Positions 34,895 to 43,159 of a stretch of 64,000 nucleotides of DNA are shown piece after piece (the first letter of the stretch is position 1; each line of letters starts with the position of its first letter). The notes beneath the pieces are model-generated. The model was given only the letters and a program-made list of their open reading frames with translations, searched no databases and was not told where the DNA came from. Source of the stretch: Cyclobacteriaceae bacterium (GTDB taxonomy: Bacteria > Bacteroidota > Bacteroidia > Cytophagales > Cyclobacteriaceae); assembly GCA_016787755.1 (NCBI GenBank), contig JAEUUA010000025.1, positions 310,001 through 374,000 of the forward strand, given 5' to 3'. The position numbers and the translations under genes were made by a program.

Positions 34895-35092
34895 TTACTG
34901 TTTCTTATTTCTTAGTTTACTATACAAGCTTTTGACCCCCAGGAAACCGCCTAGCGCAATCAACACTTCAATACCAGAAATGGGTACATCGGGATCCGCA
35001 CTAGGATCACCAGGTTGTGCCTTTGCGACAAAAGCGATTAGCAGACTTAAGCCAATAAAAATAACTATCCTATAGACTGGTTTTAATCTCAT
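34895..35092 (-). CDS. 65-residue protein with signal peptide and exosortase-like C-terminal sorting signal (PID-CTERM-like)
   Basis: The chain has only three parts. The first is a signal peptide (1-25, ending FVAKA|Q), the second a 15-residue Pro/Asp-rich stretch (PGDPSADPDVPISG), and the third a hydrophobic helix (about 41-58) followed by a basic tail KLRNKKQ. Motif, helix and basic tail are the tripartite layout of CTERM sorting signals cut by exosortases or related transpeptidases. VPISG resembles the PID-type motif of small Bacteroidota proteins. After both cleavages only about 15 residues would remain. Its ATG overlaps the adhesin stop (ATGA), and the dehydratase follows 7 bp later. An exosortase XrtF is encoded 7 kb away. 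The link to XrtF is inference. Confidence 0.7.
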   Translation of the reverse strand: MRLKPVYRIVIFIGLSLLIAFVAKAQPGDPSADPDVPISGIEVLIALGGFLGVKSLYSKLRNKKQ

Positions 35093-38000
35093 CGCTTCAT
35101 AATCTTATAAGTGGAAACTGACTTATTTGTACCTATTAACTTAACCAAGTATAAACCCGAGGAATAGTCTCTCATGTTTATTTTGATAGCTGACCGACTT
35201 CTAACCTCAATAGTTTGCAATTGTGAACCATTGGATGACAACAACGAGACTGCTTTTATATTTGCCAATCCTCTAAGCTCTAGCTCATCATCCACCGGAT
35301 TTGGATAAAGAACTATGCCCTTAGTATTTTCATCTAACCCAGTTACAACAAATTCAAAGGTATCACTGGTCTTGCAGGTTCCTATCGTTACCTCAAGTTT
35401 GTAAACCCCCGCGTCAGTTGCATTAATCGTCTGACCAGTCATTCCCGTAAGCAGGATATCATTAAAGTACCAGGCGTTTCCTGTCGGGTAATTTGATTTT
35501 AGCACACCATATTGCACTTCTTCGATAGCGGCATTATCGTAATTTAATACTTCAGCTTTAACCTCTTTCCGTTCGCCCTCACAACCCAACGAATTAACGG
35601 CTGAAACGTAATACGTGCGCGTCTTATCAAGCACTGGGGTTTGGAACAAATTTCCAGACACGCCAGCAATTGGCTCAACCGCTGTCATAGATTCATACCA
35701 GTTATAGGTTCCATTGGTTGGTGCACCGGAAGCCGAAAGAGACACAGAACCAGGTTGACAGGATGTGCCCCCGGTGGTCGATTGTATCGCATAAATCGAT
35801 TCAACTTTTATTTGCAGCGATTGAGTCAAGGGCACAGGATCACAGGAGTTTCTCTTTGCAAACACGATGATTGTATTATCACCAGAAGTTAACTTGGACT
35901 CATCAATACCAATGTTGACGGAGTTTCCTGTACCCGAAATATTTTCAGAAATGGTAGTTCCATTTAGGGTGGCATAATACATTACTCCCAATTCAGTAGT
36001 TGGTAAGATAAAAGAATACTCACTGCCAACACAAAGACCCGTATCCCCTTCAGGGGCAATTGCATTATTAATAGGCACAATGGAAAAAATCACCTTAAAT
36101 CTTGAACCTGATGAAGCAGCGTCTGCCGTTATCTCGAAATCGTAAGTTGATTGTGTTTTTACATCAATCGTTGTTCCTAAAAATTGGTCAATTAAATGAA
36201 TGTTCACATCCTCATCAAAAGAATCAAATCCCGATAACCCTAACCGATAAGCACCCGCGGAAGCATCTGATATATCCAATTGAACAGAATTGGCACAGGC
36301 TAGTGGTGATACACTGTTTATCGAATATTTAATATCTCCTGAAACCGATGATAAATTAAAAATAGCATTCTTCAACTTATAGGCATCCCACATTGGGTCA
36401 AATTCCTCTGTTGCCATTTCATGAAAACGAACGGCTATTTCATCAGTTAAATTGCCCTGCTTCAGGGTAATTCTCAGCAAATCCGGAATGGAACCCTCCC
36501 TAAAAAATGTTGTCTGCGTTCCCCCTACTTTTACAGCCTCACTAACCTGTAATGCTGGGGTTCCACCCCCATCACTTTTTACAAAAAATCCTTGCCCCAT
36601 GGCTATAAATTGAGTTCCCCCATTAGAGCCAACACCCCCAACATAAGACGCTACAAGTGGAGATGGTCTTCCATTATCGCGCATATAAATTGCATTATTT
36701 ATAAATGACTTCGTCCAACCACCAGCGTCCCAATCGATGGTAGCTGGATAAGGATTACCCACTAAATTCCATCCATCATTGGCGGGTGTTCCTGAGGAAT
36801 TAAAACTAACTGGAAGCGTTCGGTTGCCTGAAAAAATATCTCCCCTCAACTCAAATAAAGCGGACCCAGCAGATGATACAGGAGCGATATTACCGCGAAC
36901 AAAAATTGTGTAACCGCGCCCTTCTGCAAAGGTCTCCGTTGAACTGGATGCAGGAAAATTCTCATATCCCGTATTGAGATCACCAGTAATTACTGCCTCA
37001 TTATACAAGAACATACTCTGGCTAGTGCCGCATCCTGAACAACTGCTTGCCCCAGTAAATGTACCCGTCACAGGAATAAAAGCTTGTATTTGAGAAACTG
37101 GAGCAAGTTGAACCGGAGATGACATGAATCTGTAAATCCGAGCACTATTACTGCCCTCTATTGCCATATATCGCTGCACAGTAACCTTGCCTTGAACTTG
37201 TGCACTCGCAGGAATGGATGCTATACTCGCATCAACGGTCGGACTATCTCCCGTGGATCGTAATCTGAAAACAATATTGTCTGAAATTCCATCTGGATCA
37301 AAGGTTACATTTGCCCCAAGGGTAAGCACGCCACTGATGTCCGTATTGCTTGCAACCCTTACGCCTGGAGGGCCTCCAGGATTTGAAATCGTTATGTTGT
37401 TAAAGTTGGTAAGAGAAGCACCTTGAATTAATTGTGGCCCGGTTCCATTAAATAATACCGTTCCGGAAGCCGAATTAAAAGTACCATTGTTTGTAAAATG
37501 GCCTGCAACTTGAAGGGTTGTAGGTGAGGTTAATATTCCCGTGATTGTAATCCCGCTAAACTGTGTAGCACCGGTAATGGTTGAAGTACCGGTAAAAGTG
37601 ACGGTGTTAGCATCTACACCTCTTGTAAAGGTTCCGTTATTAGCCCACGTACCCGCCACATTCATATTACCCGTTGGTGCAATAAGTGTTCCTGTGATGA
37701 TTAAATTATTGAAGGTTGTGGTTCCTGACCCGGAAATTGCCGTAGAATTTAAAAAATCGACTGTTCCGGAATTTGGGTTAATTGTTCCATTATTAATGAT
37801 ATTTCCTCTCAACGAAGTTGTTGATGTTGTTAATGTTAATGAACGGGTAGAATTAACAGTAATGTTATTGAAGGTAGGCGATCCAGCCAAGGCTGTTGTT
37901 CCATCAAATGTTACAGTACCTGTCCCTGAAGAAAAACCTCCGGAGGAGGTCCATGTTGAACCTTTCATGGTTAGGTTATTGCTACCCACTGAAAAAATTC

Positions 38001-40152
38001 CGGAAGAAATTAACATGTTTCCATTAATCGTAATTCCATTGGTTACTAATGTTACTGTACCGCTGCTGTTTATTGTTAAATTATTAAGGGCCGATCCTGA
38101 CGTTGGTAACTCCAAACCCGTGTTGCCCACTCCCGTATAATTCACATTATAACTGGTAACCGCATTTGGGGCAAAAGAGGTCAGAGATCCTCCGCCTTTA
38201 AAAATGGTGGAGTTAGTTGCCATGGTCAAGCCGGAAGTATGAGTCAGGGTGCCGGCAGTTAGTGTTAAATTCCCGTTAATGGTTACATCACTAGCCCAGC
38301 TAAATGTGCCTCCTGGCGTAGCAAAGGTTAAATTATTTAGTTGATTGGTTCCTGAAAAAGGTACAGCACCCGAATACGAAGAACCGCCAAAAATAAGATT
38401 CGAAGTACTGTTACTTATCAGTCCCGTGCTGGCAGAACTAATCGATCCACCATTCATAGTCAGTGTTCGTCCTGAAAAATTAAGATTTCCGAAACTCAAA
38501 TTAATGGTACCCTCTATAGTAAGGTTAGTTCCTAACACTAGCGTTCCAGTTCGACCTACTGTTAAATTATTTAAGGTCTCTGACCCTGACGCAAAATTTA
38601 GATTACCCATAGCTCCTGATCCGGAGAAAGAAAGATTAGAAGTAGATGATCCTCCAAAGTTTCCACTGGCCGTGCTGTTAAATACGCCTTGAATAGTAAG
38701 GGTGTTTGAATTGCCAATATTAATTGTACCGCTGGTTAGGCTGAGAACCCCAACAAGGTTTGTACTCCCAATATTGGTATTGGTTACTACCGCCCCATTT
38801 GCAATTTCCAAATTAACAGCAACTCCGTTCAAGGCACCCGATGTACCCCATTCATTCCCCAGATTTTGAGTTACGCCATTATAAATAATATTTCCGTTAG
38901 CTGCATAATTTCTTGAACCCGACACCCTAACGTTGCCCGAAGTAGTGCCTGTAGCCAATCCGTTTACTCCCGCTACACCCAACGTGCCACCCCCTTGAAG
39001 GGTAAAAGAACCCGCCCCAGAGAAAAAACTACCATTGGGAACGTCAACTCTCGAACCATTGAGAATTAAATAACTATAGCCCGTCATTTCCTGACTGGCC
39101 GTATACGTTTGTGTTCCTGAACCATTGAAAGTTAATTGGTATGAACCCGAGCCGCCATTGTTAATTACCGGTGATGAAGATAAAGTAAAATTCCCCCCTA
39201 CATTGATGGGTATGTTTCCTGCGCCACCATACGTAAGGTTGGTGGTGCCTCCTGATATTTCAAAATTACCCGTACAATTGATTGTTACATTCCCATCAAA
39301 GGTGGGGTTAAGATCCCCGTTATTTGAAAACAACATGTTGCCCCCAACCGTAATGGAAGCAACCGCTGTAGAGTTAAAGCCAAAAAATGAATTATTAACG
39401 GTAAAATTCCCACCCACTACCAAAGAATAGTCAGTAACAGATGTCAAATACACGTAGTCACTTGGGATATTTTGAAATACTAGATTTCCATTTACTGTCA
39501 CAAGAGAACCTTTCAAATCTATAAAGGATGATAACGAGGGTGTATCCCAGGTAAAATTTCCAAATGCTTGATTTAAACCGGTAGGTTCTGCCGAATTAGT
39601 CGTGTACCCAAGGATGCTGCAGGTAGAGGTTAGGTTCCAAGAGGCTGCCGGAATCGTCCCTGGCGAAGCTGTATATTGATGATTATAAAATGAACTGGCT
39701 TCAAAGATCAACGTTGCGCTGGTTGCACCCGATATTGTTCCTGAATTATTAATCGTTCCAAAAACTCTAAGAAGTGCTAACTTAGGCGGGGGCGGAACAG
39801 GTATACTTTGTAGTTGAACTGTACCTGTGCTCAAAATAGTTAAAACTCCCCCGGTATTTACGGTGAGGTCATCTCCGGGTCCGGCATTTACGGTAAATGT
39901 AATCCCCGAATTAACTGTTAAAACGCCCCCGCTGTTAATAACCATCTGGTCGCCATTGGTGGAGGCGGTGACAGTGATCGCATGACTTACAATAATAGAG
40001 GATGAATTTGCTGCCGTAGGCACTGTATTGGGAGTCCATGATAAGGGGTCATTCCAGTTTCCGCTACCAGCGCCTGAAGATTGTATTGTTTGTCCATAAG
40101 ACACTACTGTTACAAGTAGCAAACCAGTTATCAACAGATAAACACTCCTCAT
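35089..40152 (-). CDS. Large secreted adhesin-like protein with T9SS type A C-terminal sorting domain
   Basis: A 1,687-residue exported protein (signal peptide ending VVSYGQ|T). Residues about 25-1000 are Gly/Ser/Thr/Asn-rich parallel-beta-helix-like repeats, with recurring units such as NNLTI, GTINNSGT, VTINGNLTL and SGTVTFNG. After ANDGWNLVGNPYPATIDW comes a conserved non-repetitive region common in T9SS cargo. Ig-like domains follow (one around QPGSVSLSASGAPTNGTYNW). The last ~75 residues are a Por-type A sorting domain starting GIVLYPNPVDDELEL, ending SGLYLVKLIG and a basic tail. T9SS cargo is exported through the outer membrane and often attached to A-LPS; here surface adhesion or matrix function is likely. 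The ATG at 40152 begins the signal peptide; an open extension to 40308 lacks one. A -7 box match precedes it. Confidence 0.88.
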   Translation of the reverse strand: MRSVYLLITGLLLVTVVSYGQTIQSSGAGSGNWNDPLSWTPNTVPTAANSSSIIVSHAITVTASTNGDQMVINSGGVLTVNSGITFTVNAGPGDDLTVNTGGVLTILSTGTVQLQSIPVPPPPKLALLRVFGTINNSGTISGATSATLIFEASSFYNHQYTASPGTIPAASWNLTSTCSILGYTTNSAEPTGLNQAFGNFTWDTPSLSSFIDLKGSLVTVNGNLVFQNIPSDYVYLTSVTDYSLVVGGNFTVNNSFFGFNSTAVASITVGGNMLFSNNGDLNPTFDGNVTINCTGNFEISGGTTNLTYGGAGNIPINVGGNFTLSSSPVINNGGSGSYQLTFNGSGTQTYTASQEMTGYSYLILNGSRVDVPNGSFFSGAGSFTLQGGGTLGVAGVNGLATGTTSGNVRVSGSRNYAANGNIIYNGVTQNLGNEWGTSGALNGVAVNLEIANGAVVTNTNIGSTNLVGVLSLTSGTINIGNSNTLTIQGVFNSTASGNFGGSSTSNLSFSGSGAMGNLNFASGSETLNNLTVGRTGTLVLGTNLTIEGTINLSFGNLNFSGRTLTMNGGSISSASTGLISNSTSNLIFGGSSYSGAVPFSGTNQLNNLTFATPGGTFSWASDVTINGNLTLTAGTLTHTSGLTMATNSTIFKGGGSLTSFAPNAVTSYNVNYTGVGNTGLELPTSGSALNNLTINSSGTVTLVTNGITINGNMLISSGIFSVGSNNLTMKGSTWTSSGGFSSGTGTVTFDGTTALAGSPTFNNITVNSTRSLTLTTSTTSLRGNIINNGTINPNSGTVDFLNSTAISGSGTTTFNNLIITGTLIAPTGNMNVAGTWANNGTFTRGVDANTVTFTGTSTITGATQFSGITITGILTSPTTLQVAGHFTNNGTFNSASGTVLFNGTGPQLIQGASLTNFNNITISNPGGPPGVRVASNTDISGVLTLGANVTFDPDGISDNIVFRLRSTGDSPTVDASIASIPASAQVQGKVTVQRYMAIEGSNSARIYRFMSSPVQLAPVSQIQAFIPVTGTFTGASSCSGCGTSQSMFLYNEAVITGDLNTGYENFPASSSTETFAEGRGYTIFVRGNIAPVSSAGSALFELRGDIFSGNRTLPVSFNSSGTPANDGWNLVGNPYPATIDWDAGGWTKSFINNAIYMRDNGRPSPLVASYVGGVGSNGGTQFIAMGQGFFVKSDGGGTPALQVSEAVKVGGTQTTFFREGSIPDLLRITLKQGNLTDEIAVRFHEMATEEFDPMWDAYKLKNAIFNLSSVSGDIKYSINSVSPLACANSVQLDISDASAGAYRLGLSGFDSFDEDVNIHLIDQFLGTTIDVKTQSTYDFEITADAASSGSRFKVIFSIVPINNAIAPEGDTGLCVGSEYSFILPTTELGVMYYATLNGTTISENISGTGNSVNIGIDESKLTSGDNTIIVFAKRNSCDPVPLTQSLQIKVESIYAIQSTTGGTSCQPGSVSLSASGAPTNGTYNWYESMTAVEPIAGVSGNLFQTPVLDKTRTYYVSAVNSLGCEGERKEVKAEVLNYDNAAIEEVQYGVLKSNYPTGNAWYFNDILLTGMTGQTINATDAGVYKLEVTIGTCKTSDTFEFVVTGLDENTKGIVLYPNPVDDELELRGLANIKAVSLLSSNGSQLQTIEVRSRSAIKINMRDYSSGLYLVKLIGTNKSVSTYKIMKR

Positions 40153-40177
40153 GATCAATTTGGGTTTCTTCAATTTA

Positions 40178-40185
40178 CAAAAATA
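40178..40185 (-). promoter_or_regulatory. Putative -7 box (TATTTTTG) for adhesin unit
   Basis: Minus-strand TATTTTTG matches TAnnTTTG and ends 25 bp before the adhesin ATG at 40152, predicting a leader of about 20 nt. No TTTG at the -33 distance (a TTTT is at about the right spacing). Confidence 0.4.
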
Positions 40186-40291
40186 AGCAAAAAGTCCAAT
40201 TACACGTGAAAACTTATGGTAAATGCCGATAAAACAATGTATTGTAACCGATTCAAAAGAAATGAACGCAATTACTACGTGGAGTGGATTT

Positions 40292-40309
40292 TTTGATTGG
40301 GCAATCAAA
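40292..40309. other. AT-rich hairpin between polysaccharide locus and adhesin unit
   Basis: TTTGATT-GGGC-AATCAAA is a perfect 7-bp inverted repeat with a 4-nt loop. It lies about 75 bp after the aminotransferase stop and 140 bp before the adhesin start, both minus strand. It lacks a U-tract on the minus strand, so it is a weak terminator candidate or an operator-like site. Confidence 0.3.
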
Positions 40310-40385
40310 CAATTCCATACACTTTCTTTGATAATTTCTTGGTGTTCTTAATAAATTGAAAATCAAGTAGTTAACTGGGTGCTGC

Positions 40386-41507
40386 CTATTCCAATAGCTT
40401 CCCTAATTGCGCTAAAATTTTTTCCAGCTCTTCTTCTTCCAGCGCTGAGCCCGAAGGCAAACAAAGTCCCCTATCAAAGAGACGATCGCTAACACCTTGC
40501 AGGTAAACCGGACACCCTGAATAAACCGGCTGTAAATGCATGGGTTTCCAGAGAGGCCTCGATTCAATATTATTACTTTCCAGCCCTAATCGGATAGATT
40601 CGGGGGTAGATTTTTGTTTTGGATCTAATATCATGCAGGTTAACCACCGGTTGGAAAAACTTCCGCTGGGCTCAGTTTGAAAGGTAACACCCCTTGGTGA
40701 CAAAACATTTTCATAATGGTGAAAATTGGCTCGTCTCTGTTTCACCTTTTCGTTAAGAGACATCATTTGCCCTAACCCAATGGCAGCACTTACATTGCTC
40801 AACCGATAATTATATCCAACTTCAGAATGTTGATAGTGAGGGGCAACATCCCTTGCTTGTGTCGCTAGAAATTTTGCTTTCTGAATCCATTTTTCATTTC
40901 TGGATTGAAGTGATCCGCCACCCGAAGTTGTAATAATCTTATTTCCATTAAACGAATAAACGCCAAAATCTCCCAAGCTCCCCGCCTTCTTTCCCTTGTA
41001 TAGCGAACCCAACGCTTCCGCGGCATCTTCAATAACCGGTATTTCATAATCCGCAGCGATTTGACTGATACGCTCCATGTTGGCTGGCATACCGTACAAA
41101 TGAACAACAATGATAGCCTTAGGGTTATGGCCCTTGGCACGTCTATCCAGAATTGCTTTTTCCAACAGATTCGGATCGATGTTCCAGGTGATCTCTTCCG
41201 AATCGATGAACACCGGAGTGGCCCCCACATACCTAATTGGATTACATGATCCGGCAAAGGTAAACGAAGAGCAAATGACCTCATCCCCTTTTCCAATTCC
41301 AAGAATGAGAAGGGCCAAATGGATGGCGGCTGTACCCGAAGAAAGTGCAGCGGTGTAAGGCATGCCACTCCATGCCGACAAAACTTTTTCGAACTCCTCT
41401 AAGTGGGGGCCTGCAGGTGATATCCAATTGGATTCGAAGACTTCTTTTACTTTTTTTATTTCCTCCCCGGTCATGTGGGGAGGTGATAGATAAATACGTT
41501 TAGCCAT
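40386..41507 (-). CDS. DegT/DnrJ/EryC1-family PLP aminotransferase (PglE-like)
   Basis: A 373-residue sugar aminotransferase. ALSSGTAAIHLALLILGIGKGDEVI holds the PLP phosphate contact, VIEDAAEALGSLYKGKKAG the cofactor Asp, and FSFNGNKIITTSGGG-type YSFNGNKIITTSGGG the Schiff-base Lys. GYNYRLSNVSAAIGLGQ is the diagnostic 'NyRms..qAA' stretch. Enzymes of this group aminate 4-keto-6-deoxy sugars. With the PglF-type dehydratase and NeuD/PglD acyltransferases in the locus, UDP-4-keto-6-deoxy-GlcNAc is the probable substrate (inference). It starts immediately after the XrtF-associated gene with no gap, so the exosortase pair and the sugar enzyme are one transcript. It is the last gene before the 233-bp break. 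Confidence 0.9.
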   Translation of the reverse strand: MAKRIYLSPPHMTGEEIKKVKEVFESNWISPAGPHLEEFEKVLSAWSGMPYTAALSSGTAAIHLALLILGIGKGDEVICSSFTFAGSCNPIRYVGATPVFIDSEEITWNIDPNLLEKAILDRRAKGHNPKAIIVVHLYGMPANMERISQIAADYEIPVIEDAAEALGSLYKGKKAGSLGDFGVYSFNGNKIITTSGGGSLQSRNEKWIQKAKFLATQARDVAPHYQHSEVGYNYRLSNVSAAIGLGQMMSLNEKVKQRRANFHHYENVLSPRGVTFQTEPSGSFSNRWLTCMILDPKQKSTPESIRLGLESNNIESRPLWKPMHLQPVYSGCPVYLQGVSDRLFDRGLCLPSGSALEEEELEKILAQLGKLLE

Positions 41508-41942
41508 TTACACTTTTCGGTAACGCTGAAAATAGATAGAAAGAAAATATAAAATCATCAGTGTTGGATTAATGATGAGTCGATGAAATTGGGAAAGTAA
41601 GGGTGAGGAAATTTCTGAATCTCCCTCCCAGGTTAATTTCAAAATTAAATAGGCTGGAAGAAGAATTAATGTATCGATTAATTGAATCCAAAATGCAAGG
41701 CGCGTAATTTTACTATTGTAAAACCAAAGATGAATGATCGCTAACATTAATAAATCATTTAAAAGTAAGCGAACTGATTTATTAAAGACAAATTTTTGAT
41801 GATCCGAGGCAATACAAAAACAAATCTCACTCCAAATATCTTTTTGCTGAAACAAATATACGGCCGCTAACCCTACTAGTGCCAACGCCAACAAGGTGGC
41901 ATGAGTAGGCTGTTTTCTAATCCGCTGCAGTTCCGGATTCAT
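41508..41942 (-). CDS. Exosortase F-associated membrane protein
   Basis: A 144-residue protein with four predicted hydrophobic segments (LLALALVGLAAVYLF, LLMLAIIHLWF, WIQLIDTLILLPAYLI and TLMILYFLSIYF). Between them lie the conserved-looking NKSVRLLLNDLL and QFHRLIINPTLMILYFLS. Its length, topology and position directly downstream of xrtF, overlapping by 26 bp, fit the family known to accompany XrtF in Bacteroidota. Its biochemical role is unknown; a partner or substrate adaptor of the exosortase in the inner membrane is a reasonable guess. The next gene begins at the adjacent base. Confidence 0.8.
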   Translation of the reverse strand: MNPELQRIRKQPTHATLLALALVGLAAVYLFQQKDIWSEICFCIASDHQKFVFNKSVRLLLNDLLMLAIIHLWFYNSKITRLAFWIQLIDTLILLPAYLILKLTWEGDSEISSPLLSQFHRLIINPTLMILYFLSIYFQRYRKV

Positions 41943-42477
41943 GAAGCCTTACTTGATTAATCCATCTATACCATAACACAAATACACATCCATAAATAAT
42001 GCCTGTAAAAAAGAATTTATGAAAAAAGTATAAGGAATTGGGATAGTAGATAGCCACCCAAAAAAGTAAAGAGACCCGCAACAAGTTTATAGCATAAAGA
42101 ATAACGATACCCCATACAGAGAATTTGATCAACGCCTTGCGGGGTCCACCATATGAAATCATAAAAACAAGGAACACAATGATCACATTGATGCTATTGC
42201 ATCCTTCAAAGACATTGATAATTCGCAGCCCCTTATTTGCAATTGTTACGTGAGCCGATAACTCGGTTGAATGTAGGGTAATATCCTGATAAAAGATAGA
42301 AAGCAAACTCTGTGTATTCCTCGCTACCATCATGGTTATGGGATCAGTCCCCGGACTGTACCCTTCAATGAATAAACCATATCCCGTATTCAATACGAGA
42401 TACAACCCGACAAATTTTCCCAGGAATAAAAGGGCTTTCCTATTTTCCTTTAGTAAAGATCGAAGTCCGGACTCCAT
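41917..42477 (-). CDS. xrtF: Exosortase family protein XrtF
   Basis: A 186-residue polytopic membrane protein with the three catalytic elements of exosortases each at a membrane edge. These are Cys93 in VFEGCNSINVIIVF, Arg134 in AINLLRVSLLFW and His153 in YFFHKFFFTGIIYG. Exosortases cleave C-terminal CTERM signals of exported proteins at the membrane and probably transfer them to a carrier. XrtF is the short Bacteroidota type. The start overlaps the preceding acyltransferase stop as TAATG and the end overlaps the associated-protein gene by 26 bp, so all are co-translated. A plausible substrate, the 65-residue CTERM-like protein, is encoded about 7 kb downstream on the same strand. Family call is strong; substrate is inference. 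Confidence 0.88.
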   Translation of the reverse strand: MESGLRSLLKENRKALLFLGKFVGLYLVLNTGYGLFIEGYSPGTDPITMMVARNTQSLLSIFYQDITLHSTELSAHVTIANKGLRIINVFEGCNSINVIIVFLVFMISYGGPRKALIKFSVWGIVILYAINLLRVSLLFWVAIYYPNSLYFFHKFFFTGIIYGCVFVLWYRWINQVRLHESGTAAD

Positions 42478-43115
42478 TATTTTCGCTTGATTACTCTGGC
42501 CGGGATACCCACCACAGTAGTTTCGCCTTTTACATCCTTTGTCACTACAGCTCCCGCTCCAACAATACTATTTTTTTCAATCCGGATATTTTGAAGCACG
42601 GTAGCACCTGAGCCGATAAAAACTCCGGATTCCATTTTTACATTGCCCGAAATATTGGCAGATGGCATGACTGAGCAAAAATCTGCTAATTGTACATCGT
42701 GCCCAATGGTTGCATTAATGTTGATTAACACAAAGTCTCCAATGGCAATATCCGTAGTTAAGTTTGCTCCGGCCATGATAATTGAACCCTTACCAATAGT
42801 TACCCTCCTTGCATCCCCAAAAATACACTTTGGAGAAATCAAGGGTGGGAATTCAATCATTGGATTTTGAATTCGATCGGCAACGGCACTTCGTATGTTT
42901 GACCAACCCATGGCCAGAACCAAACATAAGGGATCGCTCCAGTTGTTTAGGGCACGGTAATCCCCCAGGTATAGTTTGCCTAATTTATCCGAACAATCAC
43001 GATCATCAAAAAAACCAATAAAGCTCCAGCGGTTATTTGAATTGATCAAGTCCATAATTAATGTAAGCACTTCTTTGCCAAATCCACCGGCTCCATAGAT
43101 CGCAATATTTTTCAC
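42477..43115 (-). CDS. NeuD/PglD-family sugar O/N-acyltransferase, copy 2
   Basis: A 212-residue enzyme with an N-terminal nucleotide-sugar-binding Rossmann part (IAIYGAGGFGKEVLTLI) and a C-terminal left-handed parallel beta helix of hexapeptide repeats from about residue 90 (VTIGKGSIIMAGANLT, GDFVLININATIGHDV). The conserved catalytic His lies in TIGHDV. It ends VVGIPARVIKRK, as in acetyltransferases that act on aminated UDP-sugars. The start is GTG. It lies 44 bp after the YdcF gene and overlaps xrtF by one base. It differs clearly from the other NeuD-type gene at 43,946, suggesting two different acylations. Confidence 0.85.
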   Translation of the reverse strand: MKNIAIYGAGGFGKEVLTLIMDLINSNNRWSFIGFFDDRDCSDKLGKLYLGDYRALNNWSDPLCLVLAMGWSNIRSAVADRIQNPMIEFPPLISPKCIFGDARRVTIGKGSIIMAGANLTTDIAIGDFVLININATIGHDVQLADFCSVMPSANISGNVKMESGVFIGSGATVLQNIRIEKNSIVGAGAVVTKDVKGETTVVGIPARVIKRK

Positions 43116-43159
43116 GCTCCAAAGTTACTCTTTAAATTAAAATCCGTTTTTCTCAATTT

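Noticed and set aside
34895..35092. The 65-residue frame as a random small ORF
   Set aside because: It has a real signal peptide, a tripartite sorting tail and a 4-bp stop-start overlap in a tight operon, so it was kept as a gene.
37541..39430. Long plus-strand open frames of 100-199 codons opposite the adhesin
   Set aside because: They are Val/Pro-rich mirror images of the Gly/Ser/Thr/Asn repeats on the coding strand, with no start context or recognisable fold.
40153..40308. Extension of the adhesin start to 40308
   Set aside because: The 52 added residues precede a clear signal peptide and lie over the proposed promoter.
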